From Deinococcus rubellus (GTDB taxonomy: Bacteria; Deinococcota; Deinococci; Deinococcales; Deinococcaceae): a DNA stretch of 64,000 nucleotides. The notes under the pieces are model-generated. The model saw only the letters and a list, made by a program, of their open reading frames with translations. It had not been told where the DNA came from and ran no database searches. Both the position numbers and the translations under genes were made by a program. Where the stretch lies: NCBI RefSeq assembly GCF_025244745.1, contig NZ_CP104213.1, forward strand, positions 1,948,001 through 2,012,000. Direction: 5' to 3'. How positions within the stretch are numbered: the first letter of the stretch is position 1; each line of letters opens with the position of its first letter. Positions 56,250-64,000 of the stretch are shown here, in pieces.

Positions 56250-57286
56250 TGAATGGCTCCGGCCAGGCGCTCGGCGTACTGCCTGTCGTAGTACGCGCGG
56301 AACTCGCCGCTGCGGATCGGCTCCCACCAGGACTGATTCTCGGCGTACCACCGGGCGGCCTCGGCCACCGCCTGTTTAGGGTCATACTTGGGCTGCCAGC
56401 CAAGCGCCTTCAATTTATCCACATTCATGCTGTAGCGGCGGTCGTGGCCAGGCCGGTCCGTGACGTGCCGCACCAGACTGTGGTCCTTGCCCAGCGTGTC
56501 CAGCACGATATCGACCATTTCCAGGTTAGTCATCTCGCGCCCGGTGCCGACGTTGTAGACCTCGCCGGTGGTGCCGCGCAGAAAGACGGTTTCGATGCCG
56601 GTGCAGTGATCAAAGACATGGGCGTAGTCGCGCATTTGCAGACCGTCGCCGTAGACCGGGATAACCTCGCCCAGAATGGCGTTGGTGGAAAACAGAGGCA
56701 CAGCCTTTTCGGGGTACTGGTACGGCCCCACGTTGTTGGCTCCGCGAGTGATGGTCACTGGCAGGCCGTAGGTGATGGCGTAGGCCTGCACCAGCTGATC
56801 GGCAGCGGCCTTGCTGGCGGCGTAGGGGCTACGCGGCGCAAGTTCGTCCGTCTCGACGCTCTGATGATCGTCTTTGATGTGGCCGTACACCTCGTCGGTA
56901 CTGATGTGGTGCAGCCGGATGCCGAGTTCGCGGGCCACTTCCAGCAGCACATGGGTGCCGCGCACATTGGTGTCGGTGAAGACCAGTGGCCCGAGAATGC
57001 TCTGATCCACATGGGTTTCGGCAGCGAAGTTGACGATCAGGTCAATCTTATTTTCCTGGCAGGCGCGGCGCACGGCGTCCATGTCACCGATATCGCCCAC
57101 CACCAAGCTGAGGTTGGGGCTGTCCCAGAGATCATCCAGGTTTTCCTTGCGGCCCGCGTAGGTCAGCTTGTCGTAGACGACGACTTTGCTCTCGGGGTGC
57201 TGGGCGAGCCAGTAGCGCACGAAGTTGCTGCCGATAAAGCCGCAGCCGCCGGTCACGAGCAGATTGGTGGGGTGGGGTCGGGTCAT
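56246..57286 (-). CDS. rmlB: dTDP-glucose 4,6-dehydratase
   Basis: Extended SDR (346 aa) making dTDP-4-keto-6-deoxyglucose. [16 protein letters not shown] cofactor motif, the TDE active-site motif in [22 protein letters not shown] (YxxxK) and [14 protein letters not shown] 57286 has AGGGAG 5 nt upstream and overlaps the stop of the preceding transferase (ATGA). Confidence 0.95.
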   Translation of the reverse strand: MTRPHPTNLLVTGGCGFIGSNFVRYWLAQHPESKVVVYDKLTYAGRKENLDDLWDSPNLSLVVGDIGDMDAVRRACQENKIDLIVNFAAETHVDQSILGPLVFTDTNVRGTHVLLEVARELGIRLHHISTDEVYGHIKDDHQSVETDELAPRSPYAASKAAADQLVQAYAITYGLPVTITRGANNVGPYQYPEKAVPLFSTNAILGEVIPVYGDGLQMRDYAHVFDHCTGIETVFLRGTTGEVYNVGTGREMTNLEMVDIVLDTLGKDHSLVRHVTDRPGHDRRYSMNVDKLKALGWQPKYDPKQAVAEAARWYAENQSWWEPIRSGEFRAYYDRQYAERLAGAIQ

Positions 57287-58227
57287 AGAGTCTCCCTGTG
57301 CTGGTCCCAATGATAACTGTGCATACTCAATTTCTTTTTGACACGAAGCGGCAAGAGGGCATGGCGCTTGCCCAGTTGAAAAGCCGTGAACTTGGTGGCC
57401 GCTTCCAGGACCACCAACCCGAGCAGCTCAGCCCTGCCATGCTGCAACACGTAGCGCATCTGCTCGCGCACGAAGCGCAGACCTTCGCTGCCAACATGCG
57501 CGCCAGCCAGCAATGTACCGGCGTCGGCAAAAAAAGCGCCAACATCGAAGTTGCGACGAAACTGTTGCTTGAGGGTGTAATCGTGCGAATGAATCACTTC
57601 CGATTCGGCTACATATTTGATGGTATGTCCCGCGCGCAGCAGTTTAGCGGCCAGGGTCATATCTTCGTTCATGATGACGTCTTCGGGAAATCCACCCACT
57701 TCCCAGAACACATCAGCCCGCACGGCTGAACAGACATTGGAGAAGAAGAATGCCTTAACCCCCAGCCGCTCTATATCGGACTGGCTTCGTAAGCGGCTAC
57801 TCTCCGGATAATTGAAATAGCGCGAGAACTGTTCCAGTAGAGAAGCGCCGGGCCTGGGCAACTGCCGGGCGAAGGTGGCAACCGACTCGCCGGAAACAAT
57901 GGGAGCCGTGAGTTCCTCTAGCCAGCGTTCGTTGGCAGGCAGAGCGTCCTGAGTCATGAAGACAAGAATCTCTGCGCTTTGTTCTGCGGCTAAACGCGCA
58001 CCCAAGTTACGCGTTGCACCATGGTTAAAATCTTTTCTCTCAATTTTATGGATCATCGTATCTCTTGGCATTAAATCTAGCAAGCTTCTGTTCTTGGATG
58101 AGGAATCTAAAAATATTGGGTTTTCGGACTCATAAACTCTCTGCATTTTTAACAACAATTGCTCTACATATGAATCTGGATTTAATATCGGAATAATAAT
58201 AGATCTTTTCATTTTCTTATTATCCAT
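57283..58227 (-). CDS. GT2-family rhamnosyltransferase-like protein
   Basis: A GT-A fold transferase (314 aa) resembling RfbF-type rhamnosyltransferases: SIIIPILNPDSYVEQLL, the DFNHGATRNLGA motif, MTQDALPANERWLEEL (acidic metal site) and GGFPEDVIMNEDMTLAAKLLRAG. Immediately upstream of rmlB, which supports dTDP-rhamnose as donor. The N-terminal 70 residues are AT-rich like the island and the rest GC-rich like rml, so the island edge lies within it (about 58.02 kb). It overlaps the next gene upstream by 19 bp. Confidence 0.85.
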   Translation of the reverse strand: MDNKKMKRSIIIPILNPDSYVEQLLLKMQRVYESENPIFLDSSSKNRSLLDLMPRDTMIHKIERKDFNHGATRNLGARLAAEQSAEILVFMTQDALPANERWLEELTAPIVSGESVATFARQLPRPGASLLEQFSRYFNYPESSRLRSQSDIERLGVKAFFFSNVCSAVRADVFWEVGGFPEDVIMNEDMTLAAKLLRAGHTIKYVAESEVIHSHDYTLKQQFRRNFDVGAFFADAGTLLAGAHVGSEGLRFVREQMRYVLQHGRAELLGLVVLEAATKFTAFQLGKRHALLPLRVKKKLSMHSYHWDQHRETL

Positions 58228-59123
58228 GCTAAGTTACGAAATAGGCCAATCTTCAAGAACCCCTCATTCAGTATACATGTAATGCGCTTAGTATAAGACA
58301 TGTGTTGTAATTGAGAGAAAGTGTAAGCTATCTCCGCTTGAGGTTCATCTTTATAGCGCTCCGAAAAAGCCAATGCCTGTTTAGAGATTAGTGATTTCCT
58401 GTGCAAAAAATGCCTTTTATTCATTATTAATTGCCTAAATAGATATTTTGTATTGAATTCTTTAGCTCCAATTTCATTATACCCATGTTGTCTATAGAAT
58501 ACACTTGGTTCATCTACCCATATAATCTTGCCAAAACTGCAAGCTACCAATCCGAGCCACCAATCATGCATTACCGCATCGCTTGGTATAGGAAGGGCTT
58601 TATCTAAAAGAGCACGGTTAACCACCATGGCACAACCCGTTATAACATTCTGTGTAATCAATAAGTTAAATGAGTCTCCCCAGGTAGGATTTAAATTTTG
58701 ATATCTCCATAAAGAGGGAGAGATTTTTTCTCCCGCATGGTTAATAAGTATTAGATCTGTGTGCACTAGTAAAGGCATATCTTCTCCAAATACGTTTTCA
58801 TAAAATTTTATATACTTGATCAATTTTTCTATTCTGTTTTCCAGCCAGATATCGTCTTGATCCGAACAGAGAACATAGTCACCAGTCGATAAATTCAATA
58901 GGTGGGAGAAATTTTCTTTTGCGCCGCCGCATTTAATATAACTGGTAGATTCAATCGAACTTTCATATTCTTTAAGCAATTTTCCAGTTCCATCGGAAGA
59001 TTGATCATCATTCACGTATATCTTAAAATCGTGGATCGATTGATTGATGATGCTGTCAAGTTGTTCCCTTAGATAATTTTCACCATTAAAGGTCGCTATA
59101 ATAATATCTATTTTACTCATCAA
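58209..59123 (-). CDS. Glycosyltransferase family 2 protein
   Basis: GT-A transferase (304 aa). IIIATFNGENYLREQLDSII nucleotide-binding start, NDDQSSDGTGKLL, the DxD-type LCSDQDDIWLENRIEKL, and AMVVNRALLDKALPIPSDAVMHDWW. Similar to rhamnosyl- or galactosyltransferases of O-antigen loci; donor not determinable. 4-bp overlap with the upstream polymerase gene. Strongly AT-rich. Confidence 0.85.
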   Translation of the reverse strand: MMSKIDIIIATFNGENYLREQLDSIINQSIHDFKIYVNDDQSSDGTGKLLKEYESSIESTSYIKCGGAKENFSHLLNLSTGDYVLCSDQDDIWLENRIEKLIKYIKFYENVFGEDMPLLVHTDLILINHAGEKISPSLWRYQNLNPTWGDSFNLLITQNVITGCAMVVNRALLDKALPIPSDAVMHDWWLGLVACSFGKIIWVDEPSVFYRQHGYNEIGAKEFNTKYLFRQLIMNKRHFLHRKSLISKQALAFSERYKDEPQAEIAYTFSQLQHMSYTKRITCILNEGFLKIGLFRNLAWIIRK

Positions 59124-60331
59124 ATATCTTTTTCCTGGTCGTAAATTTTATTCTTTGAATGTAGACTCGCCAGCTTGATTAGACTGAGGATGAAAATTCC
59201 AGAGAGGAGTGAATACATATTACTTTCTGAAAAAAACCAATAAGTTCTCAATTGATCCAACATGGAAATATAAAACGCTGGAAATATAATTAGATACAGA
59301 ATTTGACCACTCCTAGCTCTTATATAAATATACTGTATTGTCAACCAGCCCAATAATAGGAGGAATATGCCGCCTCGTCCTAAATCTAAATATGCATATC
59401 CAAAACTCGAAAAAGTATTATATGCCGGGTCAAATCCTAATTTAGCTGCATAAGAAAAATCTTCTTTTCTATTTCGGATCTGCAATTTTCCAAATAGTTT
59501 CTCATACATATTAATAAAACCAGTAGCCTTTGGCAGAAAGGGGATGCTTAAGACAGGACGCAGAGTCCAGAACAGCTTCTGAGTTATTAAATTATTTTCT
59601 ATCACACTAGAGCCATTATTAAGAGATGTTGAATAATATCTCTTAACTTCGGTTAATCCTGAACCGAAGCTTACATTTTGACGTATAGATTGCCCTGAGA
59701 TGACTGCAACTCCGACCAAAAGTAAAGTAGCAAAAATCAGTGTCGCATTTTTTAAATCTATTTTTATACGATACGTATATGCTATCAAAATAGTGAGAAT
59801 TGTCGTCATTATCACTATCCTAGTTCCATATAGAACGGCAAAAGCACCCTGAAGAATCAAGAAGGGCATGATGACAAATAAAAAACGTTTCTCAAATTTA
59901 AATATAAGGGGAATTAAAAAATTCGGCGCAATATAATTAAATTTAGCGAGAATATTGATATACTGAAGGGATTTTTCTTGAATACTCTGTGTATAAAAAG
60001 TAGATCCTCCATAGTGAAATATATTATATGCGTCTCCATAAAGCTTATATATTTGATATAGTAGAGATAGGTTAATCATAATTCCAAAAAATATAAATAG
60101 CATGCATATTTTTTGCACGTTATCAGGTATAATTACTCGGCGATTCACAAATTTGATACGATTTAAAAATAAATAGACTATCAGATAAAGAATATATGGA
60201 GTGAATATAAAAGAATAGAATTTATAATTGGAGGAGTCCCATAAAAATACTACAGCCGAAAGCAAAGAGAGGGTAATTAGGATAAAAGGATTGTAGAAAC
60301 CAGCCAATACTATATTATAACCTTTACTCAT
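59120..60331 (-). CDS. wzy: Wzy-type oligosaccharide repeat-unit polymerase
   Basis: A polytopic membrane protein (403 aa, about 10-11 helices) of the O-antigen polymerase type with little fixed sequence. External loop between residues about 215 and 310 includes QSIRQNVSFGSG and NTFSSFGYAYLDLGRGGIFLLL, the latter typical of Wzy/EpsK-like polymerases. Position between transferases and downstream of a flippase supports the role. Overlaps the upstream transferase by 8 bp and the downstream one by 4 bp. AT-rich. Confidence 0.78.
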   Translation of the reverse strand: MSKGYNIVLAGFYNPFILITLSLLSAVVFLWDSSNYKFYSFIFTPYILYLIVYLFLNRIKFVNRRVIIPDNVQKICMLFIFFGIMINLSLLYQIYKLYGDAYNIFHYGGSTFYTQSIQEKSLQYINILAKFNYIAPNFLIPLIFKFEKRFLFVIMPFLILQGAFAVLYGTRIVIMTTILTILIAYTYRIKIDLKNATLIFATLLLVGVAVISGQSIRQNVSFGSGLTEVKRYYSTSLNNGSSVIENNLITQKLFWTLRPVLSIPFLPKATGFINMYEKLFGKLQIRNRKEDFSYAAKLGFDPAYNTFSSFGYAYLDLGRGGIFLLLLGWLTIQYIYIRARSGQILYLIIFPAFYISMLDQLRTYWFFSESNMYSLLSGIFILSLIKLASLHSKNKIYDQEKDI

Positions 60332-61397
60332 AAAACCTCTTATTCTTTATGTAAACACCTAATCTTCTCTCCACTCTTTTCGCCCACGTAGATTTAGATA
60401 TGAAACTCCCCGCTTGTTCTCTACTATAACCTTCAAGCGAAGAACTATTTATCAAATCGCATATAATAGCAAGCTGGTCTCTATCTTTATAAAAATTGAC
60501 GAAACCGGAAAACTTATCCAATTCTTCATAGTGTATAGAAATTATAGGCCTGCAAAATGATATATATTCATACATTTTCACAGGGTCAACTGAACGTATA
60601 AGTTCATTCAATACGAAAGGCATGATGAACACATCTGCATCCTCCACAATTTTATTCAATTGAGAGTGATCTACAGGACCCATATATAACACTCGATCTC
60701 CTAAATCTGGCAATTTGATGTCAGCAGGCCCAATGATCGTAAATCTTACAGACGGACACCTTTCAAGGATAAGTTCTATGGCTGAGAAATCAAACCACTC
60801 CGCTATCGTTCCTATATAAAATATGTTTTTTATTAATAAAATCTTTTCCCCTTTATTATCTCTCATAATCTCTTTAAGTCTTTCTGATATACCATTGAAC
60901 AGAAGCTCCGTCTTCTTCTGATCAACATACATTTCATTCTTTTCTTTTAGATAAAAACTACTAAATAATACTAAATCAGCTTTTGAAAATAATTCGATTT
61001 CATTTCTCTTCAAATCACCATCTTTGCCAAGATCTCCAAATGAACTGTGATCGTCCATACAGTCATATATTACAGGTATCGTGAGTTCAGGCAGGTACAT
61101 TAGTTGATCTGGATGTGTGACATATATAAAGTTATATTTCCCAAGTTTGATAATAGTATAAAAAAAAATTTTAAGGATGACATTATTTACAATACCCAAA
61201 AAAATGTTCGATTTTTTAGGTATTGTAAAAAAGGCTGACCTTTTTATTCCAGACACATTTTCACTTCTTTTAAATCGTGAATACATTTTCTGATAATATA
61301 CTCGCACGTGATGACTTTTACTCAATTCTTCAGCGATAAAATGCGGCCTCTGCTTGATCCATCCCCATTCTACATGCATTATGTACAATATTTTCAT
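60324..61397 (-). CDS. GT-B glycosyltransferase (TuaH/GumK-like)
   Basis: A 357-aa transferase: MHVEWGWIKQRPHFIAEELS N-terminal motif, VIYDCMDDHSSFGDL, the ELLFNGIS linker, IGTIAEWFDFSAIELIL and PVKMYEYISFCRPIISI. This layout (WxxxRPxxxA plus YDCMDD) matches TuaH/GumK-type enzymes using UDP-sugars. Acceptor unknown. 4-bp overlap with the flippase gene. AT-rich. Confidence 0.8.
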   Translation of the reverse strand: MKILYIMHVEWGWIKQRPHFIAEELSKSHHVRVYYQKMYSRFKRSENVSGIKRSAFFTIPKKSNIFLGIVNNVILKIFFYTIIKLGKYNFIYVTHPDQLMYLPELTIPVIYDCMDDHSSFGDLGKDGDLKRNEIELFSKADLVLFSSFYLKEKNEMYVDQKKTELLFNGISERLKEIMRDNKGEKILLIKNIFYIGTIAEWFDFSAIELILERCPSVRFTIIGPADIKLPDLGDRVLYMGPVDHSQLNKIVEDADVFIMPFVLNELIRSVDPVKMYEYISFCRPIISIHYEELDKFSGFVNFYKDRDQLAIICDLINSSSLEGYSREQAGSFISKSTWAKRVERRLGVYIKNKRFYE

Positions 61398-62608
61398 ATT
61401 CCCCTCTTAGTCACGTATATATGCAGTAGAATGAATAGAATGATTACTTCAGATAAAACCATCCCAGAAACCATTCCTCCTATTGCGTATAATTTTCCAA
61501 ATAAATAGGTGAACAAAATCGTCAGAATCAAAGAAACTGCCATTATATTACCGTATTCTCTGTATTTCTGCAGGGATTGCAGATAATGATAGCCCAAAAT
61601 GCTATTTACTACAGAAAAAATAGACCAAGCAGATAATTGCACAAAATAGGGTAGATAATTTTTTAGGTTAACATGGAATAACAAGGGAGACACGTAAATT
61701 GAGACTAAAATACCAAAACCACAAATTAAAATATATAAAGGAACAATTAATACCAAAATTCTCAAAATATACTCTCTCAATTGAGATATTCCCAACAATA
61801 CCATCGATAGAGTTTTACGAAACAAAACTTGATTGATAGCAGAATAAACGGCTAAAAAAACTCTGACAATTCTATCTATAAGCGAATAGATTCCAAAATT
61901 AGAAGGACTGAGCAGCATAGGCCCCAAATAGAGAGGGACATTGGATAGAATATAACCAGAGAAGTTAGCTGAAAAGGCAGGATATGTCTCTTTTAAAAAC
62001 AGAAAACCGTCTCTGTACATAGTGTCACTAATAGAAAATTCTCTCGGATATTTGGTGATAAAAACAGATAGGAATCCAGATATTAATAAAGATAATGCTT
62101 GAATCATCAGAACAGAGCGCAGATCAGAAATAAACGCGAAAATTCCAATTAGAAATACAAATTTAGAGATAAAATTTATGAATGCCAGAAGATAGAATTT
62201 CTCGTTCACAGAAAACCACATTTGATTAGTCATCAAGTATCCAAACAGATAAGCTATTCCAAATACTATAAATAATTTCTCTTCATTATAGAAATAAAAG
62301 ACACTTGCTAATAGAAATATAATAATACCTAATGAGAATAAATATATCTTAGACAAAAAAAGATTCAGGCTAACTATCCGGCGCTCATTGCCATCACATG
62401 CTAAAACTTTCTGAACACCTAAGCTGTTGTAATTATAGTCCAATATCATACAAACACTCTGCCAGATCAATAAATGGATAATCATTTCGCCGTACGACTG
62501 TAGACCTAATTTTCTTACAAGAATTGGAAATCCGATGAGCGGAATCACTAAATTAGTAAATTGTCCCATAGAATTCCAAAATAAATTCTTGAAAAATATA
62601 TTTTTCAA
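61394..62608 (-). CDS. wzx: Wzx-type polysaccharide flippase
   Basis: A polytopic MOP-family protein (404 aa, about 12 helices): [28 protein letters not shown] near the N-terminus, [22 protein letters not shown] and [25 protein letters not shown]. The start is TTG 62608, whose TTGA overlaps the stop of the upstream sugar-transferase gene, with GAGAGGG before it; the longer open frame reads backward into that gene. It flips the locus B repeat unit. AT-rich. Confidence 0.85.
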   Translation of the reverse strand: MKNIFFKNLFWNSMGQFTNLVIPLIGFPILVRKLGLQSYGEMIIHLLIWQSVCMILDYNYNSLGVQKVLACDGNERRIVSLNLFLSKIYLFSLGIIIFLLASVFYFYNEEKLFIVFGIAYLFGYLMTNQMWFSVNEKFYLLAFINFISKFVFLIGIFAFISDLRSVLMIQALSLLISGFLSVFITKYPREFSISDTMYRDGFLFLKETYPAFSANFSGYILSNVPLYLGPMLLSPSNFGIYSLIDRIVRVFLAVYSAINQVLFRKTLSMVLLGISQLREYILRILVLIVPLYILICGFGILVSIYVSPLLFHVNLKNYLPYFVQLSAWSIFSVVNSILGYHYLQSLQKYREYGNIMAVSLILTILFTYLFGKLYAIGGMVSGMVLSEVIILFILLHIYVTKRGI

Positions 62609-63993
62609 TATGCGCCCTCTCCTATCAATACAACCCGAATTGTCTGCATCAAGATGACTATATCTAGCCAAGGTGTCCAGTTCGTTATGTAGAAATTGTC
62701 CATGTTCACTCGCTCTCTATAACTAGTATCGCTTCTGCCACTGACTTGCCAGTATCCGGTTATACCAGGTCGGACCTGCCTGTACACGCCATAAACTGCA
62801 CCATACTTCACTACCTCAGCCTCAACAATAGGACGCGGCCCGACCAGACTCATTTGTCCCATAATAACATTGAGAAGCTGCGGAAATTCATCCAGACTCG
62901 TCTTCCGCAGAAAGCTGCCGACCCTTGTTACCCGTGGATCGTCCTTGATTTTATGGGTGGCTTCAAATTCAGCCCTGAGAACTGGATCAGCATCCAGCAC
63001 CCCTTTTAGCCTGACATCTGCATCACGGTACATACTCCTGAACTTGAAGCAGTCGAAGAGCTTGCCATTACGCCCCAGGCGGCGCGCCCGGTACATGGCT
63101 GGACCCGGACTGTCGAGTTTAATGGTTACAGCGATGAGCAGCAGAATTGGGAAAATAGCAATTGTTCCCACCACAGACATCAGCAAATCGATGCTGCGTT
63201 TGACTGCCCTGGCCCTCTGGCTTCGCAAATTATTCCGAATCTCCAGCGTGGCCATTGTGCCAATGTTGTGCAGTTCGAGCGCCTGATTGGGCACACCGAA
63301 CAGATCGGGAATGACCCAAGTGACAGGAAAAGCAGCATAAACCGTATTGACTAGTTTCTGCTGAACCTCGGCGCGGGCACCAGGAATCGAGATCAATGCC
63401 TGTTCAGTCAGCGGGTCGGTCAGCGCCTGCTCTATAGGACCGAGAACGGGTACGCCATGCAATTCGTTGCCGTGGAGCGCTGGGTTGTCGTCGTAGGCAG
63501 CGAGTGGATTCAGGCCAAACGCCGGATGGGCCTGAAGGTGGGCGATGATCAGGGTGGCCGTCTGCCCCGCACCAATAATACTGATCGGCCGTCCGAAGTT
63601 CCCCGATCTCACCAGCAGTTCTCTCGTGCCGTAGCGCAGCGGCAGAGCCATCAGCAAAATCAGTAACCACACAACGACCACGCCACTGACACTGATCGTC
63701 AGCCGTTCGAGCGCCAATGCACCTGCCAGTTGCACCAACATCACCTGGATGGTACTCACGGTATGGAGACGGAGTTCAGTCTGCGGTGACCTCCCATAGC
63801 CAGGATAAAGGCCCTGGTAGAACCGCCAAGCCAGCCAGACGCACAACCAGATCGCCAGAGTTTCCTTCCTTGCACCAGCAATACCGAACAGCCCGAGCAA
63901 AAAATGGCCGATTCCGAAGCACAGTCCGGCACTAAGGATATCGCTGAGCACAAGCGCCAACCCCTGTGATAGACCGCGCCGCACCAGCGTCAC
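62605..63993 (-). CDS. WbaP-like undecaprenyl-phosphate sugar phosphotransferase
   Basis: Polyprenyl glycosylphosphotransferase (at least 462 aa) that starts the locus B repeat unit by moving a sugar-1-phosphate, probably galactose or glucose, to undecaprenyl phosphate. Four N-terminal helices, a CoA-binding-like Rossmann region ([19 protein letters not shown]), a fifth helix and the catalytic domain with KFRSMY, Asp-Glu in [19 protein letters not shown] and [18 protein letters not shown] 63993 is the first start in view, but the frame is open to the window edge and the true start may lie beyond it. Confidence 0.88.
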   Translation of the reverse strand: MTLVRRGLSQGLALVLSDILSAGLCFGIGHFLLGLFGIAGARKETLAIWLCVWLAWRFYQGLYPGYGRSPQTELRLHTVSTIQVMLVQLAGALALERLTISVSGVVVVWLLILLMALPLRYGTRELLVRSGNFGRPISIIGAGQTATLIIAHLQAHPAFGLNPLAAYDDNPALHGNELHGVPVLGPIEQALTDPLTEQALISIPGARAEVQQKLVNTVYAAFPVTWVIPDLFGVPNQALELHNIGTMATLEIRNNLRSQRARAVKRSIDLLMSVVGTIAIFPILLLIAVTIKLDSPGPAMYRARRLGRNGKLFDCFKFRSMYRDADVRLKGVLDADPVLRAEFEATHKIKDDPRVTRVGSFLRKTSLDEFPQLLNVIMGQMSLVGPRPIVEAEVVKYGAVYGVYRQVRPGITGYWQVSGRSDTSYRERVNMDNFYITNWTPWLDIVILMQTIRVVLIGEGAY

Positions 63994-64000
63994 GCCACGG

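Larger units (their letters stand above)
58020..62700. other. AT-rich core island of locus B
   Basis: Markedly AT-rich from inside the 57283 transferase to the 3' end of the initiating transferase gene at about 62.7 kb. It contains two glycosyltransferases, a polymerase and a flippase, flanked by GC-rich rml and WbaP-like genes. Edges are judged by eye. Confidence 0.7.

Overview
The window comes from a Deinococcus-type chromosome. Supporting signs are the high-GC coding background, many start codons preceded at 5-9 nt by a TANNNT -10 box (the leaderless arrangement known from Deinococcus), a bacillithiol deacetylase (BshB1), tandem Glu/Leu/Phe/Val dehydrogenases and a 'quinate 5-dehydrogenase' of the Deinococcus/Thermus kind. 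The species cannot be fixed from the sequence.

Layout. 0-7.4 kb: housekeeping genes (DUF1622 pair, miaB, acyP, a stand-alone RAM-domain protein, pta). A young IS66-type element (2753-4254, 8-bp target duplication) splits a C39-peptidase/TPR gene. 7.6-26.2 kb: polysaccharide locus A. It holds a Wzz/BY-kinase fusion, a complete WbpA-WbpB-WbpD-WbpE set (UDP-2,3-diacetamido-glucuronate), an AT-rich core (flippase, two glycosyltransferases, polymerase, and the first part of a glycosyltransferase-PglC fusion), then PglD-PglE and, convergent, PglF (UDP-N,N'-diacetylbacillosamine). It ends with an O-antigen-ligase-like protein and an exported beta-rich partner. 26-49.6 kb: mostly housekeeping (quinate DH, two GDHs, polyprenyl diphosphate synthase, peptide-binding lipoprotein-type SBP, M20 hydrolases, hom, prfA, Nudix, bshB1, a PlsY-like/acyl-ACP-reductase-like fusion, S9 peptidase, parvulin, SDR, purN, DUF402, tRNA-Ser), with several decayed genes (DoxX-like, ISAs1 transposase, HAD phosphatase). 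49.6-51.6 kb: a phosphohexomutase pseudogene interrupted by an IS5/IS427-type element. 51.8-64 kb: tRNA-Glu, then polysaccharide locus B, read leftward from a WbaP-like initiating transferase through flippase, transferases and polymerase to rmlBACD. It ends with a second exported beta-rich protein that converges on a second ligase-like gene.

How it works together. Loci A and B each carry an initiating phosphoglycosyltransferase, flippase, polymerase and glycosyltransferases, so two Wzy-dependent surface glycans are likely: one built on diNAcBac and GlcNAc(3NAc)A, one containing rhamnose. Only one Wzz/BY-kinase is present to control chain length. In both loci the flippase, polymerase and transferase core is AT-rich and sits between GC-rich sugar-nucleotide genes, with composition changing inside flanking genes (wbpE, the pglC fusion, a rhamnosyltransferase, the initiating transferase). 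This is the pattern expected from homologous exchange of serotype cores.

Most notable items: the PlsY-like/acyl-ACP-reductase-like fusion (39262-40935), a possible source of fatty aldehyde for the alkylamine lipids known in Deinococcus; leaderless micro-ORFs whose stop codons overlap the pta and prfA starts; the two ligase plus beta-sandwich modules; and one GDH paralogue in which the substrate-binding lysine position is methionine.
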